Positions 16,481-25,525 of a stretch of DNA of 64,000 bases are shown here, piece after piece; positions within the stretch are counted from its first letter, which is position 1; every line of letters starts with the position of its first letter. The notes beneath the pieces are model-generated. The model did no database searches. It saw nothing but the letters and a program-made list of their open reading frames with translations, and had not been told where the DNA came from. The translations under genes and the position numbers were made by a program. This DNA comes from Micromonospora eburnea. Lineage in GTDB: Bacteria > Actinomycetota > Actinomycetes > Mycobacteriales > Micromonosporaceae. The DNA lies in contig NZ_FMHY01000002.1 of assembly GCF_900090225.1 (NCBI RefSeq), forward strand, positions 1,488,001 to 1,552,000, read 5' to 3'.

Positions 16481-17139
16481 CGACGGGCCCGGACGGAGCG
16501 GGGGAGCCACGTGGTGCGGTACGAGGGATGCCACGGCGGCCGGAGCGGGGTGCGGGGATGACCGGGGCGGAGTCGACGGTGGCGCCGCGAGTTCCGCTGC
16601 TCAACGCGGCGAACGTGCTGACCGCGCTGCGACTGGCGTTGGTGCCGGTCTTCGCGGTCACCGTGGTCACCTCCGGGATGGCCCACGCCGGTTGGCGGAT
16701 GACCGCCTGCCTGATCTTCGTGGTCGCCTCGGCGACCGACCTGGCGGACGGCTGGATCGCTCGCCGGTTCGGGCTGATCACCTCGCTCGGCAAGGTCGCC
16801 GACCCGATCGCCGACAAGGCGCTCACCGGTGCCGCCCTGGTGCTGCTGTCCTGGTACGACCGGCTGCCCTGGTGGGTGACCGCGGTGATCCTCCTGCGCG
16901 AGTTGGGGATCACCGGGCTGCGGTTCTGGGTGATCCGGCACGGGGTGATCGCGGCCAGCCGGGGCGGCAAGATCAAGACGGCCCTCCAGATCCTCGCCAT
17001 CACCTGGTACCTCTGGCCGATGCCCGCCGCGGCGGCCGCCGTCGGCCCGTGGATCATGGGTGCCGCGGTCATCGTCACGGTGCTGACCGGCTTCGACTAC
17101 ATCGCCCAAGCCCTCCGCCTCCGCCGGCCCACCCCATAA
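16477..17139 (+). CDS. pgsA: CDP-diacylglycerol-glycerol-3-phosphate 3-phosphatidyltransferase
   Basis: A CDP-alcohol phosphatidyltransferase making phosphatidylglycerol phosphate. The signature DG-x2-AR-x8-G-x3-D-x3-D is present as [10 protein letters not shown] then [16 protein letters not shown], with about six membrane helices. GTG 16477 overlaps the rimO stop (GTGA), implying coupled translation. Internal ATGs at 16528 and 16558 are alternatives, and 16558 begins closer to the conserved region. The order rimO-pgsA-cinA-clgR-pspA is conserved in actinobacteria, linking anionic lipid synthesis with the downstream envelope-stress genes. A short hairpin (17145-17158) follows. Confidence 0.93.
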   Translation: MTTGPDGAGEPRGAVRGMPRRPERGAGMTGAESTVAPRVPLLNAANVLTALRLALVPVFAVTVVTSGMAHAGWRMTACLIFVVASATDLADGWIARRFGLITSLGKVADPIADKALTGAALVLLSWYDRLPWWVTAVILLRELGITGLRFWVIRHGVIAASRGGKIKTALQILAITWYLWPMPAAAAAVGPWIMGAAVIVTVLTGFDYIAQALRLRRPTP

Positions 17140-17213
17140 CCCCTCCCGCCTGGGCGGGCAGGGATCAGGGGCGCGTGGGTAGGGCCGGTGGCGGCGGGGT
17201 AGAGAGGATCGGC

Positions 17214-17819
17214 ATGGGGACGGATGCGCGGGACCAGCGGCCCGTGGGGAACCCGGCGGCGGGAGTGGTGCACCGCCTGTCGCTGCGGCACGAGACCCTC
17301 GCGACCGTCGAGTCCCTCACCGGCGGGCTGGTCGCCGCCTCGATCGTGGAGATCGCCGGGGTGAGCAACGTGTACCGGGGGGGTCTGGTGGTCTACGCCA
17401 CCGAGCTCAAGTCGGGGCTCGCCGGCGTACCGGAGGATCTGCTGGCGGAGCGCGGGCCGGTCGACCCGGACGTGGCCACCGCGCTCGCCGAGGGTGGCCG
17501 CCGCCGCTGCGGCGCCGACTGGGGCCTGGCCACCACCGGGGTGGCCGGGCCGGAGCCGCAGGACGGCAAGCCGGTCGGCCTGGTGTACGTCGCCGTGGCC
17601 GGTCCCGGCGGCACCCGGGTGCGCCGGCTCGACCTCGACGGCGGCCGCGACCACATCCGGTCGGCCGCGGTGATCGAGGCGCTGCGGTTGCTGGCCGAGC
17701 GGATCCACACCGCCGAGACGGGCGCCGATACCGACGCGGAGACGCACGCCGGGAGCGGCGACGAGACGGGCGACGCGGAGACGGGTGACGCCGACCGGGC
17801 CGGAGCGGGCCGGCGGTGA
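17214..17819 (+). CDS. cinA: CinA C-terminal domain protein (NMN amidohydrolase type)
   Basis: 201 residues comprising only the CinA C-terminal domain (PncC type), which deamidates nicotinamide mononucleotide. Family blocks are ATVESLTGGLVAASIVEIAG, YRGGLVVYATELKSGLAGVP, WGLATTGVAGPEPQDGKPVG and VYVAVAGP. The last ~35 residues are an acidic Gly/Asp/Thr-rich tail of repeated ETGDA-like units, absent from short homologues and probably disordered. ATG 17214 follows an AGAGG ribosome site. The gene lies between pgsA and clgR as in other actinobacteria. Confidence 0.9.
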   Translation: MGTDARDQRPVGNPAAGVVHRLSLRHETLATVESLTGGLVAASIVEIAGVSNVYRGGLVVYATELKSGLAGVPEDLLAERGPVDPDVATALAEGGRRRCGADWGLATTGVAGPEPQDGKPVGLVYVAVAGPGGTRVRRLDLDGGRDHIRSAAVIEALRLLAERIHTAETGADTDAETHAGSGDETGDAETGDADRAGAGRR

Positions 17820-18050
17820 GGCGTGGCGCGACGCGCCCGAGCGCGGGCTCGCCCGGGGACGGCCTTCCGGGGTGTGGTCCGGATGGATCCGGGCAACTGG
17901 AGAGGCGGGGCGGGATGTCGCGCGGGCGGCCAACGGGTACGGTTGCGGGAAGGCTCCGACGGACGGCATCGGCGCCGGGAGCGGTCCGCCGCGCCCGGTG
18001 CGGCACGGCCGGCCGGCCCGGAGCAGGTGGTCCCGTCAGGAGGAGGTGCG

Positions 18051-18500
18051 ATGGTCCTGCTACGCCGGGTGATCGGTGACGCACTGCGGGCGCGCCGGCA
18101 GGGGCAGCACCGTACCCTTCGCGAGGTTTCCTCCGCCGCCAACGTGAGCCTCGGCTATCTCTCCGAGATCGAGCGCGGCCAGAAGGAGCCCTCCAGCGAG
18201 CTGCTGGCGGCGATCTGTGACGCGCTCGGTGCCCGTCTCTCCGAGCTGCTGCGCGAGGTCAGCGACACGGTCGCGCTGGCCGAGCAGCTGCCGGGGGTGC
18301 TGGTTCCGGTGGCCGACCAGCCGGTCGAGTCGTCGCCGGTGGCCCCGTCGGCCGTCCGCAAGGCGACCAACCGGGCGGTTCGCCAGGTGGCCTCCGACGG
18401 GTCGGTGGCCGTCCAGGTCCGTCAGGACTCGCCGCTCAAGGCGACGCTGCGCAGCACCCGGGTCCGTCCTGCGGATCGGGACGTGGTCTGCGCCGCCTGA
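18051..18500 (+). CDS. clgR: ClgR-type XRE family stress regulator
   Basis: 149 residues. An XRE helix-turn-helix occupies the first 75: [20 protein letters not shown] and [18 protein letters not shown]. ClgR activates clp protease and, in mycobacteria, pspA genes during envelope or proteotoxic stress. The C-terminus ends VVCAA; small hydrophobic C-termini are used in ClgR proteins for conditional ClpP-dependent turnover, so degradation control is likely (inference). ATG 18051 follows a strong AGGAGG site. It sits directly upstream of pspA and pspM. The 231 bp before it contain no recognisable gene. Confidence 0.9.
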   Translation: MVLLRRVIGDALRARRQGQHRTLREVSSAANVSLGYLSEIERGQKEPSSELLAAICDALGARLSELLREVSDTVALAEQLPGVLVPVADQPVESSPVAPSAVRKATNRAVRQVASDGSVAVQVRQDSPLKATLRSTRVRPADRDVVCAA

Positions 18501-18674
18501 CTCCGCGCGACCACGCCGTGGCTCCGGTGGCATCCGCCGCGTACTGTTGATCAGGGTCGTCCGGGTGCCGGGCTGGCGTACGCCTGGAACGATGGAGGCA
18601 CACCGCGTGGCCCGCCGGTCGACTCGCCGGGCGCGGGCGAGGCGGCGCGACGCTACTGAGGGGACAACGCGGAG

Positions 18675-19535
18675 ATGGCGAACCCGTTCGTCAAGGGTTG
18701 GAAATACCTGATGGCGCTCTTCGGCTCGAAGATCGACGAGCATGCCGACCCGAAGGTGCAGATCCAGCAGGCCGTCGAGGAGGCCCAGCGGCAGCACCAG
18801 GCGCTGGTCCAGCAGGCGGCCGCGGTGATCGGCAACCAGCGCCAGCTTGAGATGAAGCTGTCCCGGCAGATGTCCGAGGTCGAGCAGCTCCAGGCGAACG
18901 CCCGGCAGGCCCTGGTGCTGGCCGACCAGACCCGGGCGCGCGGCGACGAGGCCGAGGCCGGGCGGTACGAGCAGTCCGCGCAGCTCCTCGCCACCCAGCT
19001 GGTCTCCGCCGAGCAGGCCGCGGAGGACCTGAAGACCCTGCACGACCAGGCGCTCGCCGCGGCCGCCCAGGCCCGCAAGGCGGTCGAGAACAACTCCATG
19101 ATCCTCCAGCAGAAGCTGGCCGAGCGCACCAAGCTGCTCAGCCAGCTCGAGCAGGCCAAGATGCAGGAGAGCGTGGCCCACTCGCTGGAGTCCATGTCCG
19201 CGCTCACCGCCCCCGGCACCACTCCCTCGCTGGACGAGGTCCGGGACCGGATCGAGCGCCGCTACGCCACCGCGATGGGCCGGGCCGAGCTGGCCGGCAA
19301 CTCGGTCGAGGGCCGGATGCTGGAGATCCAGAAGGCGACGCTCGACTCGGCCGGGTCGGCGAGGCTGGAGCAGATCCGGTCGAGCATGGCCGGCGAGCGG
19401 CTGACCGGCCGGCAGGAGACGCCGGCCGTCGGGCAGCCGCAGCCCGCCGCCGACCCGGCCGCCGCCGCCCGGCTGGACGAGATCCGGGCCAGCATGAGCC
19501 GGGAGCGTGGCACCGGGGAGAGCACCACCAGCTAG
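18675..19535 (+). CDS. pspA: phage shock protein A (PspA/IM30 family)
   Basis: 286 residues. It starts [20 protein letters not shown], the amphipathic membrane-binding helix of PspA, followed by a long coiled coil rich in Gln/Glu/Ala (residues ~25-190). PspA is an ESCRT-III-like membrane-stabilising protein that assembles on damaged cytoplasmic membrane. The C-terminal ~70 residues contain two similar segments, [12 protein letters not shown] and [13 protein letters not shown], an internal duplication. ATG 18675 follows a GGAG site. It forms the clgR-pspA-pspM module. The 174 bp upstream show no gene and presumably hold a ClgR-responsive promoter, which I cannot pinpoint. Confidence 0.95.
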   Translation: MANPFVKGWKYLMALFGSKIDEHADPKVQIQQAVEEAQRQHQALVQQAAAVIGNQRQLEMKLSRQMSEVEQLQANARQALVLADQTRARGDEAEAGRYEQSAQLLATQLVSAEQAAEDLKTLHDQALAAAAQARKAVENNSMILQQKLAERTKLLSQLEQAKMQESVAHSLESMSALTAPGTTPSLDEVRDRIERRYATAMGRAELAGNSVEGRMLEIQKATLDSAGSARLEQIRSSMAGERLTGRQETPAVGQPQPAADPAAAARLDEIRASMSRERGTGESTTS

Positions 19536-19550
19536 GAACGGGGGAGAGCG

Positions 19551-20330
19551 ATGGCGGACGAACGGGCTCGGCATTTCCGTCGACTGCGCCGGCTGCGGCG
19601 CTCCGCCCGCCGGTGGAGCGTGCTGGCCGGCGGGCTCGGCGGCGCCGCGGCGGTGCTGACCCCGTATGCCGGAATCGGCCTGCCGGACGCGATCTGGGCC
19701 GGCGCCGCGGGCAGCACGATCGCGGTCGCCGCCTGGCGCTGGGCCGACCTGCGGGCCCTCGCGGCCACGCCGGCGCCGCCGGCTCTCGACCCGGCCGAGG
19801 CCGCCGCCCGCTCGCGCGCCCGGCTGGCCGCCGCCGTCGAGCGGCTGCCCGCCGGGCCGGGCGTCCTGGCCGAGGTACGCCGGGTCCGGTCCCGCCTGGC
19901 GCTGCGTGGCACCACGGCCGCGCGGGCGTGGGCCCGGCTCGACCGGGCGGCATCGACGCTGGACGGGTTGTCCGGCCGGCTCACCGGGCTGGCCGAGCCG
20001 GCGGTCCGCGAGGCGGCCGAGGCCGACCGCTCGCTGCGTGATCTGGCCGCCCGGGTGGCCGGCGTGGAGCGGGCGCTCAAGCTCGCGCCGCACGGGCCGC
20101 TGGCCGAGGTGCACGGCACCCTCACCGCCCAGTTGGAGAGCGGGGTGTCGGCTTACGAGCGGCTGGTCGTGGCCGCCGCCGGCTACGTGGCCGAGGACGC
20201 CCGCCCCACCACCGAGCACCCGGCGGCAGCCCGCCTGACCGAGGCCACCGATCTCCTGCACGGCGTGGCCTCCGCCCTGGCCGAACTCCGCACCCCCACC
20301 CCCACCCCCACCCCCACCCCGCACGGTTGA
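19551..20330 (+). CDS. pspM: phage-shock envelope stress protein PspM-like
   Basis: 259 residues. A basic N-terminus (RHFRRLRRLRRSARRW) is followed by two hydrophobic segments (residues ~24-62), then a helical, Arg/Ala/Leu-rich cytosolic region. Position right after pspA and this topology match actinobacterial PspM (the Rv2743c position), a membrane partner of the ClgR/PspA system. The C-terminus ends in TPTPTPTPTPHG encoded by five CACCCC repeats. ATG 19551 follows a GGGGAGAG site 15 bp after the pspA stop, so the genes are cotranscribed. Assignment rests on synteny and topology more than on motifs. Confidence 0.75.
   Translation: MADERARHFRRLRRLRRSARRWSVLAGGLGGAAAVLTPYAGIGLPDAIWAGAAGSTIAVAAWRWADLRALAATPAPPALDPAEAAARSRARLAAAVERLPAGPGVLAEVRRVRSRLALRGTTAARAWARLDRAASTLDGLSGRLTGLAEPAVREAAEADRSLRDLAARVAGVERALKLAPHGPLAEVHGTLTAQLESGVSAYERLVVAAAGYVAEDARPTTEHPAAARLTEATDLLHGVASALAELRTPTPTPTPTPHG
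20291..20320 (+). repeat. (CACCCC)5 simple repeat in pspM 3' end
   Basis: Five perfect hexamers encode the Thr-Pro tail of the PspM-like protein. Unit changes would lengthen or shorten the tail in steps of two residues without a frameshift. Confidence 0.9.
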
Positions 20331-20384
20331 TCAAGGAGTTCGCGTCGGGATCGCGCGAATTCTTGACGCAAACTCCTTGATCAA
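20327..20384. terminator. 14-bp inverted repeat spanning two convergent stop codons
   Basis: TTGATCAAGGAGTT (20327-20340) pairs perfectly with AACTCCTTGATCAA (20371-20384). After one mismatch, GCGTC (20342-20346) pairs with GACGC (20365-20369), with an 18-nt loop. The left arm contains the TGA of pspM and the right arm the TGA of the minus-strand MCO-like gene. It is AT-richer than its surroundings and looks like a repeat element acting as a bidirectional terminator. Confidence 0.8.
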
Positions 20385-23300
20385 GAGGGCTGGCCGGGGG
20401 TGGTGACCGGGACGGGGCCGGTCCAGGCGGAAGTGCCGACGACGTTGAACGACCGGATCCGGTAGTGGTAGGTGACGCCCCGGGCCAGCCCGGTGTTGGT
20501 GAACCCCCGGCCGGTGACGGTGAAGGTGGTCAGCTCGTCGACGAACGCCGGGTCGGCGGCCCGCTGCACCACGAACCCCGAGCCCGGTCCGGCGGGCGTG
20601 CTGGCGGACCAGCTCAGGATCACCGTGGCGGTGTCCGGTGCGGTCGCGGTCGCGGTGGCGCTCACCCCGGTCGGCAGCCCGGGTCGGGGCGGGGTGGTCA
20701 CCGTGGCGACCGTCGACCAGGCCGACGCCGCCCCGAGGTAGGTGGTGCGGACCCGGTAGTAGTACGTGGTGTCCGGGGCGACCGCCGGATCGACGTGGGC
20801 GTCGCCGACCGCGATGGCGGTGGTGCCCGGCCCGCTGGTGAACGTCGGGTTGGTGGCCCGCTGCACGTCCACGCCGGTGGCGAACGAGCGGTTGGCCCAG
20901 CGCAGCGCGACCCGCAGCGGCGCGGCCGGTGGCACCGCCGCGACCAGCTTCTGCGGCGAGGCGAGCTGCACCGAGGCCGGGGCGCTGTTCGACCAGGCCG
21001 AGCAGCTCACCGCGTTCTCCGCCCGGATCCGGTAGTGGTAGGTGACCCCGGGCGTGACCGTCGCGTCCGTGTACCGGGTGGCGGTGGCGGCCACGGTGAG
21101 CTCGGTGACGCCGCTGGTGAAGGCGGCATCGGTGGCCCGTTGCAGCAGGTGACTCGTGGCCTGGGGGCGGCTGCCGTTGCCGGTCCAGGCCAGCGTGATG
21201 GCCGGTAGCGCGGTGGCCGAGCCGGGCGCCGGGGTGGCGGTCAGCCCGGTCGGGGCCGCGGGCGCGACCCGCAGCACCAGGGGCCGGCTCATGCCCTGGT
21301 CGCGTAGCCCCGCCGCGCGGGTCTGCCAGCGGTACTCCCAGCCCAGGTTCACCAGCTGGTTGGCCACCGTGGCCGGCCGCCCGTCGGCCGGGCTGACCGG
21401 GCTGCCGTCGAGCCGGGCGCCGGCCGGCCGGGTCGGGTCGAGCAGCCGTACGCTGTCGCCGATCTTGAACGGGAGGCTGGGTGGGACCGGGCGCAGCGCC
21501 ACGATCACGTCCTCCCGTGGGTTGACCCGGACGGTCTCCTTCCAGCCCAACTCGTCGGGGTCCGGCGGGCGCACCGTGCCGTCCCAGCCCACCCGGTTGA
21601 TTAGCTGCACGTCGCAGCCCTCCAGGTGCACCGGGTGGGTACGCGGGGCGTCCCCGACGATCCGCCAGAGCTGGGTGCCGTCGGTCGGCCCGCCGACCGG
21701 CGCGGTGGGGTCGGTCGCGTACAGCACCTCGGTGGCCGGGTCGACCGGCCCGAGCGGCAGGGTGGCCGAGTCGAGCGGCCCGGCGTTCGGGTGGCCGACG
21801 CCGAGGCGCCCCACCGCCCGGCCGTGCCGGGCCTCGAAGACCTGCCCGACCGACTTCACCAACAGCGGCAGCGTCACCGGGGCGACCGCGCCGGCCGGGG
21901 TGAAGGTGACCGACGTGGCGGGGGCGGAGACGAGCGTCTCCCGGGCCGTGCGGGTGCCGAAGGCCGCGTCGTACGCCGGTTGCGGCACGATCGGCGGTCG
22001 CTGGCTCTCCGCGTACGCGGCCGGGAGGCGGGCGGCGAGCCGAGCCCGGTCGTACGGCGTCGCCGGGGCGCCCGCCACCCGGAACTGGAGCAGGGTCCGG
22101 GTGTTCGGGCCGTAGCCGGGCCGGGCGGCGGGCGGCCCGCCCGTCGGGGTGCGGTCGGCGGCGCCGGTGTGGTGGTCGTACCGGGGGTCGAACCGGGGCA
22201 CCGGGGCGGGGCAGTCGTTGTAGAGGATCAGGGTGCTGCCCGGCGGGACCGTGGCGAAGTCGACCACCACGTCGGCCCGCTCCCCGGGGGCGAGCAGCAG
22301 GGCGTGCCCGTCCACGTTGAGCACGGTCGGGTCCTGCCGGTCGTACCGGTAGCCGATCGGCCGGTTCGCCAGCACCACCGGGGCGGGCAACAGCCCGGAC
22401 TCGTTGCCGATCCGGATCAGCTCCGGGCCGGCTGCGGCGGGATCGGGCACCCCGCCGTCGCGCCCGTCGGTGGGCCAGCACGCCGGCCGGCCGGCCGCCC
22501 GTACCGCCTCGACCATCGGCACCTCCCCGGCGTCCGGGTCGGCCAGGCTGCCGTCCTCGGCCCACATCGGCCCGTCCGAGCCGGCCCGGTAGAGCTGGAG
22601 GTTGAGGCTGCGGTCCGCGCAGGCGTTGAGGATCCGGAACCGGTACGCCCGCGGCGCCACCTCCAGGTACGGATACGCCACCCCGTTGACCAGCGGCGTG
22701 TCCCCGTACGCCTCGGGGACGGCCGACGGGTGCGGCACGTTGGGCGCCAGCGGCGGCTCGTCCGGCTCGGCGACCGGGTCGTGGTGCGGGTTCGGCACCG
22801 GGGCGACCCACGGGCTGCCTCCGCCGTCCGGGTCGTGCGTCCACGGCCCGTAGTCCCAGCGGCCGGTCGGGTTGGTGCCGGTGCCGCCGTACGGGTTCTG
22901 CCGGGGCTGATAGACGTGCGGGTGCCAGAGGCTGCCCTTGGCGCCCCAGCGGTCCCGGTCCCAGGTCGGGTCCTGCGCGGCGAGCTGGGCGTCGTCCGGC
23001 ACGAAGGTCTTGTCCTGGATCACCAGCGGCACCTGGTCGGCGGGGAGCACCCCGTCGTCGACCAGCCGTTCCTCGGCCGGGTCGGTGAGCAGATAGAGGG
23101 CGAGCTGCCCGGAGTAGACGGTGAGCCGGGACAGGCCGAGCGTGTTGTCGTGCAGCCACATCAGCCGGCCGCTCTGGTCGTTCGGGAAGTAGAGGGTGGT
23201 GGCGCCGGCGCCCGGCGGCGGCATGTCCGGCACCGGGACCACCCCCACCCCGACCGGATACGGGGTGATCTCGCCCGCCGGGGTGACCCACTGCCAGGGG

Positions 23301-24148
23301 TTGCCGGCGCTGATCCATGCCGTCTGCGCCCCGGCCAGGTGCGGCACCGCCCGGTTCTGCGGGTACGGCGCCGGCCCGCCCAGCGGCCCGGTACCGGCCC
23401 CGTCGACGGTCTCGTCGACCGGCAGGAAGAGTTCGCCGGCCCGGCCGGTGGGTAGCTGGTTGATGAACTTGATCCGGACCGGCCGGCCGCGGCGGGCCAT
23501 GATCACCGGGCCGAGGTGCCAGGGACGGTCGGGCGGACTGACCGTGTTGTGCCCGGACGGGTCGGTGCCCAGGTTGAGTTGGCGGTAGCCGCGCAGCCGG
23601 GTGGCCGGCAGGTCCCGGTGCAGGCGCTGGGCGTACTCCTGCAGCCCGATCTCGTAGTAGTCGCAGCCCGGCCAGGTGATGGTGTCCGGCACCGCCACCG
23701 GCAGCCGGGCGCCCAGCCCGGCGGTGGCCGGCGACGCCTCCAGCGGCTGCTTCGGACCGGCCCTCATCCGGTCCGGCGTGCCGCCCGGCGGCGCGGAGGC
23801 CGAATCATGGCCGCCAGCCGAGCCGGCGTTGCCGAACGCCGGCTCCTGGTCGTGGCGCGGCGAGCTGGCGGTGTCGAAGCTGACGGGCAGCGGCAGCGCG
23901 TCCACGAACTTGCGGATGCCGGTGCCGGGCACCGGCCGGCCGTCCCGGTCGAGCACGGGCAGCGGGCTGCCGGCGAAGTTCGGGACCGGGCCGAAGCAGC
24001 GCGGCACGGCGGCCGGGTCGAGGCTGGCCGGCCCCGGCCCGGTCACCTCCTCGGCGACGCGGGTGGCGGGCACGGTCGGCGCATGGTCCTCGTCGGTCCG
24101 GACGGCGCGGTCCGCCCAGCCTGCCCGGAGTCTGCGGAACAGGGCCAT
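20381..24148 (-). CDS. multicopper-oxidase-like protein with degenerate copper sites and C-terminal FnIII repeats
   Basis: 1255 residues without a signal peptide. The cupredoxin scaffold aligns with CotA/phenoxazinone-synthase-type oxidases, but the copper motifs are eroded. HLHG is HLAG (residues ~270-273, before WISAGNPWQW). HDH is HDN in MWLHDNTLGLSRLTVYSG (~331-348). HPxHLH is HPVHLE (~835). HCHxxxH is WEYRWQTRAAG before DQGMSRPL (~935). About 300 C-terminal residues form three fibronectin III repeats (YHYRIRAEN, YYYRVRTTY, YHYRIRSFN). It is therefore probably not an active laccase and may be structural or carbohydrate/envelope-binding. ATG 24148 is chosen over a TTG at 24166 because GGGGAGAG precedes it. 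Confidence 0.8.
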   Translation of the reverse strand: MALFRRLRAGWADRAVRTDEDHAPTVPATRVAEEVTGPGPASLDPAAVPRCFGPVPNFAGSPLPVLDRDGRPVPGTGIRKFVDALPLPVSFDTASSPRHDQEPAFGNAGSAGGHDSASAPPGGTPDRMRAGPKQPLEASPATAGLGARLPVAVPDTITWPGCDYYEIGLQEYAQRLHRDLPATRLRGYRQLNLGTDPSGHNTVSPPDRPWHLGPVIMARRGRPVRIKFINQLPTGRAGELFLPVDETVDGAGTGPLGGPAPYPQNRAVPHLAGAQTAWISAGNPWQWVTPAGEITPYPVGVGVVPVPDMPPPGAGATTLYFPNDQSGRLMWLHDNTLGLSRLTVYSGQLALYLLTDPAEERLVDDGVLPADQVPLVIQDKTFVPDDAQLAAQDPTWDRDRWGAKGSLWHPHVYQPRQNPYGGTGTNPTGRWDYGPWTHDPDGGGSPWVAPVPNPHHDPVAEPDEPPLAPNVPHPSAVPEAYGDTPLVNGVAYPYLEVAPRAYRFRILNACADRSLNLQLYRAGSDGPMWAEDGSLADPDAGEVPMVEAVRAAGRPACWPTDGRDGGVPDPAAAGPELIRIGNESGLLPAPVVLANRPIGYRYDRQDPTVLNVDGHALLLAPGERADVVVDFATVPPGSTLILYNDCPAPVPRFDPRYDHHTGAADRTPTGGPPAARPGYGPNTRTLLQFRVAGAPATPYDRARLAARLPAAYAESQRPPIVPQPAYDAAFGTRTARETLVSAPATSVTFTPAGAVAPVTLPLLVKSVGQVFEARHGRAVGRLGVGHPNAGPLDSATLPLGPVDPATEVLYATDPTAPVGGPTDGTQLWRIVGDAPRTHPVHLEGCDVQLINRVGWDGTVRPPDPDELGWKETVRVNPREDVIVALRPVPPSLPFKIGDSVRLLDPTRPAGARLDGSPVSPADGRPATVANQLVNLGWEYRWQTRAAGLRDQGMSRPLVLRVAPAAPTGLTATPAPGSATALPAITLAWTGNGSRPQATSHLLQRATDAAFTSGVTELTVAATATRYTDATVTPGVTYHYRIRAENAVSCSAWSNSAPASVQLASPQKLVAAVPPAAPLRVALRWANRSFATGVDVQRATNPTFTSGPGTTAIAVGDAHVDPAVAPDTTYYYRVRTTYLGAASAWSTVATVTTPPRPGLPTGVSATATATAPDTATVILSWSASTPAGPGSGFVVQRAADPAFVDELTTFTVTGRGFTNTGLARGVTYHYRIRSFNVVGTSAWTGPVPVTTPGQPS

Positions 24149-24303
24149 GGCTCTCCCCGGGATCAAGGCGCGTCCGCCGCCACCCCGGCGTGTCGGGCGT
24201 GCGCGCTGCTGACGATCGGCGAGCGGTCAATCGCAGCATGCGACGTCGGAGGCGGGGGAGGGAAGTACCCAATCGTCCGTATCTCGGGCGGATCTTGCCG
24301 GTT

Positions 24304-24318
24304 CGTGGAACTTCCACG
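24304..24318. promoter_or_regulatory. 7-bp-arm palindrome CGTGGAA-C-TTCCACG
   Basis: A perfect 15-bp dyad lies in the 185-bp gap between the OmpA-like gene (ends 24334) and the MCO-like gene (starts 24148), both on the minus strand. It could be an operator for the MCO-like gene or a weak terminator of the OmpA-like gene. No other signal is evident in the gap. Confidence 0.4.
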
Positions 24319-24333
24319 GATCGACGCCCGGTC

Positions 24334-24948
24334 TCACCGGTCGAAACGGATCTCCACCCGTCGGTTCCGGGCCCGCCCCTCGGGGTTGTCCCGGCCGTCC
24401 ACCTGGTTCGGCGCCACCGGTCGCGCCTCGCCGAAGCCCTGCACCTGGAAGCTGACCGGCGCGGTGCCGAGCAGCCGGGCCAGCTCGGTCCGGACCGCCT
24501 CCGCCCGCCGCCGGGACAGCGCCAGGTTGCTCTGCTCGTCGCCGACCGAGTCGGTGTGGCCCTCGATCCGGACGTCGCCCCGGGCCTCGGCGCGCAGCTG
24601 CTCGGCGATCCCGGCCAGCCGGCCCCGGGCGGCCGGGGTCAGCTCGGCCTTGCCGAAGGCGAAGAGCACGTCGGCGGCCAGCGTCAACTCGACCCGGGAG
24701 GGGGACTCGGCGGTGATACTCCGGTCGGTCAGGTCCTCCACCGGGACGAGGATGTCGAGCGCGGGGGCGGTGATGTCCAGCGCGGGGCGGAGCACCTCCG
24801 TGCCGGCGGCGACGCTCGGCCCGGGCACCACAATCGGCCCGGGCGCCGGGGAGGCGGTCCCCGCCGTGGCGGCCGGCGCGACGAGCAGCACGCCGAGGAC
24901 GAGAGCGGTGGCGGTCAGCGCCGCCACCCGCTCAGCCGAGCGGGACAT
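24334..24948 (-). CDS. OmpA-family secreted protein
   Basis: 204 residues. A signal peptide (MSRSAERVAALTATALVLGV ... PAATA) is followed by a Pro/Ala-rich linker and a C-terminal OmpA/MotB peptidoglycan-binding domain: VLFAFGKAELTPAARGRLAG, VRIEGHTDSVGDEQSNLALS, RRRAEAVRTEL, and final NRRVEIRF. The Asp and Arg that contact meso-DAP (in HTDS.G and NRRVE) are conserved. It is expected outside the membrane, bound to peptidoglycan. ATG 24948 overlaps the upstream lipoprotein gene by 17 bp, so the two form an operon. Confidence 0.9.
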   Translation of the reverse strand: MSRSAERVAALTATALVLGVLLVAPAATAGTASPAPGPIVVPGPSVAAGTEVLRPALDITAPALDILVPVEDLTDRSITAESPSRVELTLAADVLFAFGKAELTPAARGRLAGIAEQLRAEARGDVRIEGHTDSVGDEQSNLALSRRRAEAVRTELARLLGTAPVSFQVQGFGEARPVAPNQVDGRDNPEGRARNRRVEIRFDR

Positions 24949-25525
24949 TCTCGAACACCGGCACCTGGGGGATGACCACGTCGACGGCGGTCACGTCGTC
25001 CGGCGGGGCGCCGAACGTGGCGTACAGCGCGATGGACTGGCCGGGCTTCACGAACACCTTGGAGAGCCCCGAGGAGGCGAGATACTGACTGTCCCTCCCG
25101 TCCAGGGTGGTGTTCGGGTCCACTCTCGCGACCAGGTACCGCTTGCGGTTCTTCCGGTCCACCAGGGTCACCCCGGCGAAGGTGAGCGAGATGGTGTCGC
25201 CCTCGAAGGTGTCGCCGACCTGCCAGTCGTTGTTCCCCGTGCCCTGGTCGGTGCGGGTCATCCTGACGTTGACCGTGACGAACCCGTCCCGGCGCCGCAG
25301 TTCGTACAGCTCCACCCGCACCGAGTACAGGTTCCTGCTCTTGGTGATCTGGACGTCGCGGGTGGCGACGACCGCACCGAGGTCCGCGACGGTCTCGGCA
25401 GCGGCCGCCACCGAGGCGCGGCGGTCACCCGATCCGCCGGTGCCGCCGAGAACTCCGCACCCGCTCAGTGTCAACGCCGCGGTCAGCGCGTACGCACCGA
25501 GCCGGGCCCCGCTGGTGAACCGCAA
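24932..25525 (-). CDS. secreted lipoprotein of unknown function
   Basis: 197 residues. The lipoprotein signal reads LGAYALTAALTLSGC, with the lipobox LSGC giving Cys near residue 23. The mature part is beta-rich, with RDVQITKSRNLYSVRVELYE, a DTFEGDTISLTFAGVTLVDR segment and a C-terminal IPQVPVFENVPLG. The pattern resembles extracytoplasmic Ig-like (DUF4352-type) domains. A TTG start at 25525 is inferred because GGAGGG lies five nucleotides upstream and the signal peptide begins there; longer GTG-initiated forms would bury it. It overlaps the OmpA-family gene by 17 bp. The pair may form a cell-wall-anchored complex (inference). Confidence 0.75.
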   Translation of the reverse strand: MRFTSGARLGAYALTAALTLSGCGVLGGTGGSGDRRASVAAAAETVADLGAVVATRDVQITKSRNLYSVRVELYELRRRDGFVTVNVRMTRTDQGTGNNDWQVGDTFEGDTISLTFAGVTLVDRKNRKRYLVARVDPNTTLDGRDSQYLASSGLSKVFVKPGQSIALYATFGAPPDDVTAVDVVIPQVPVFENVPLG

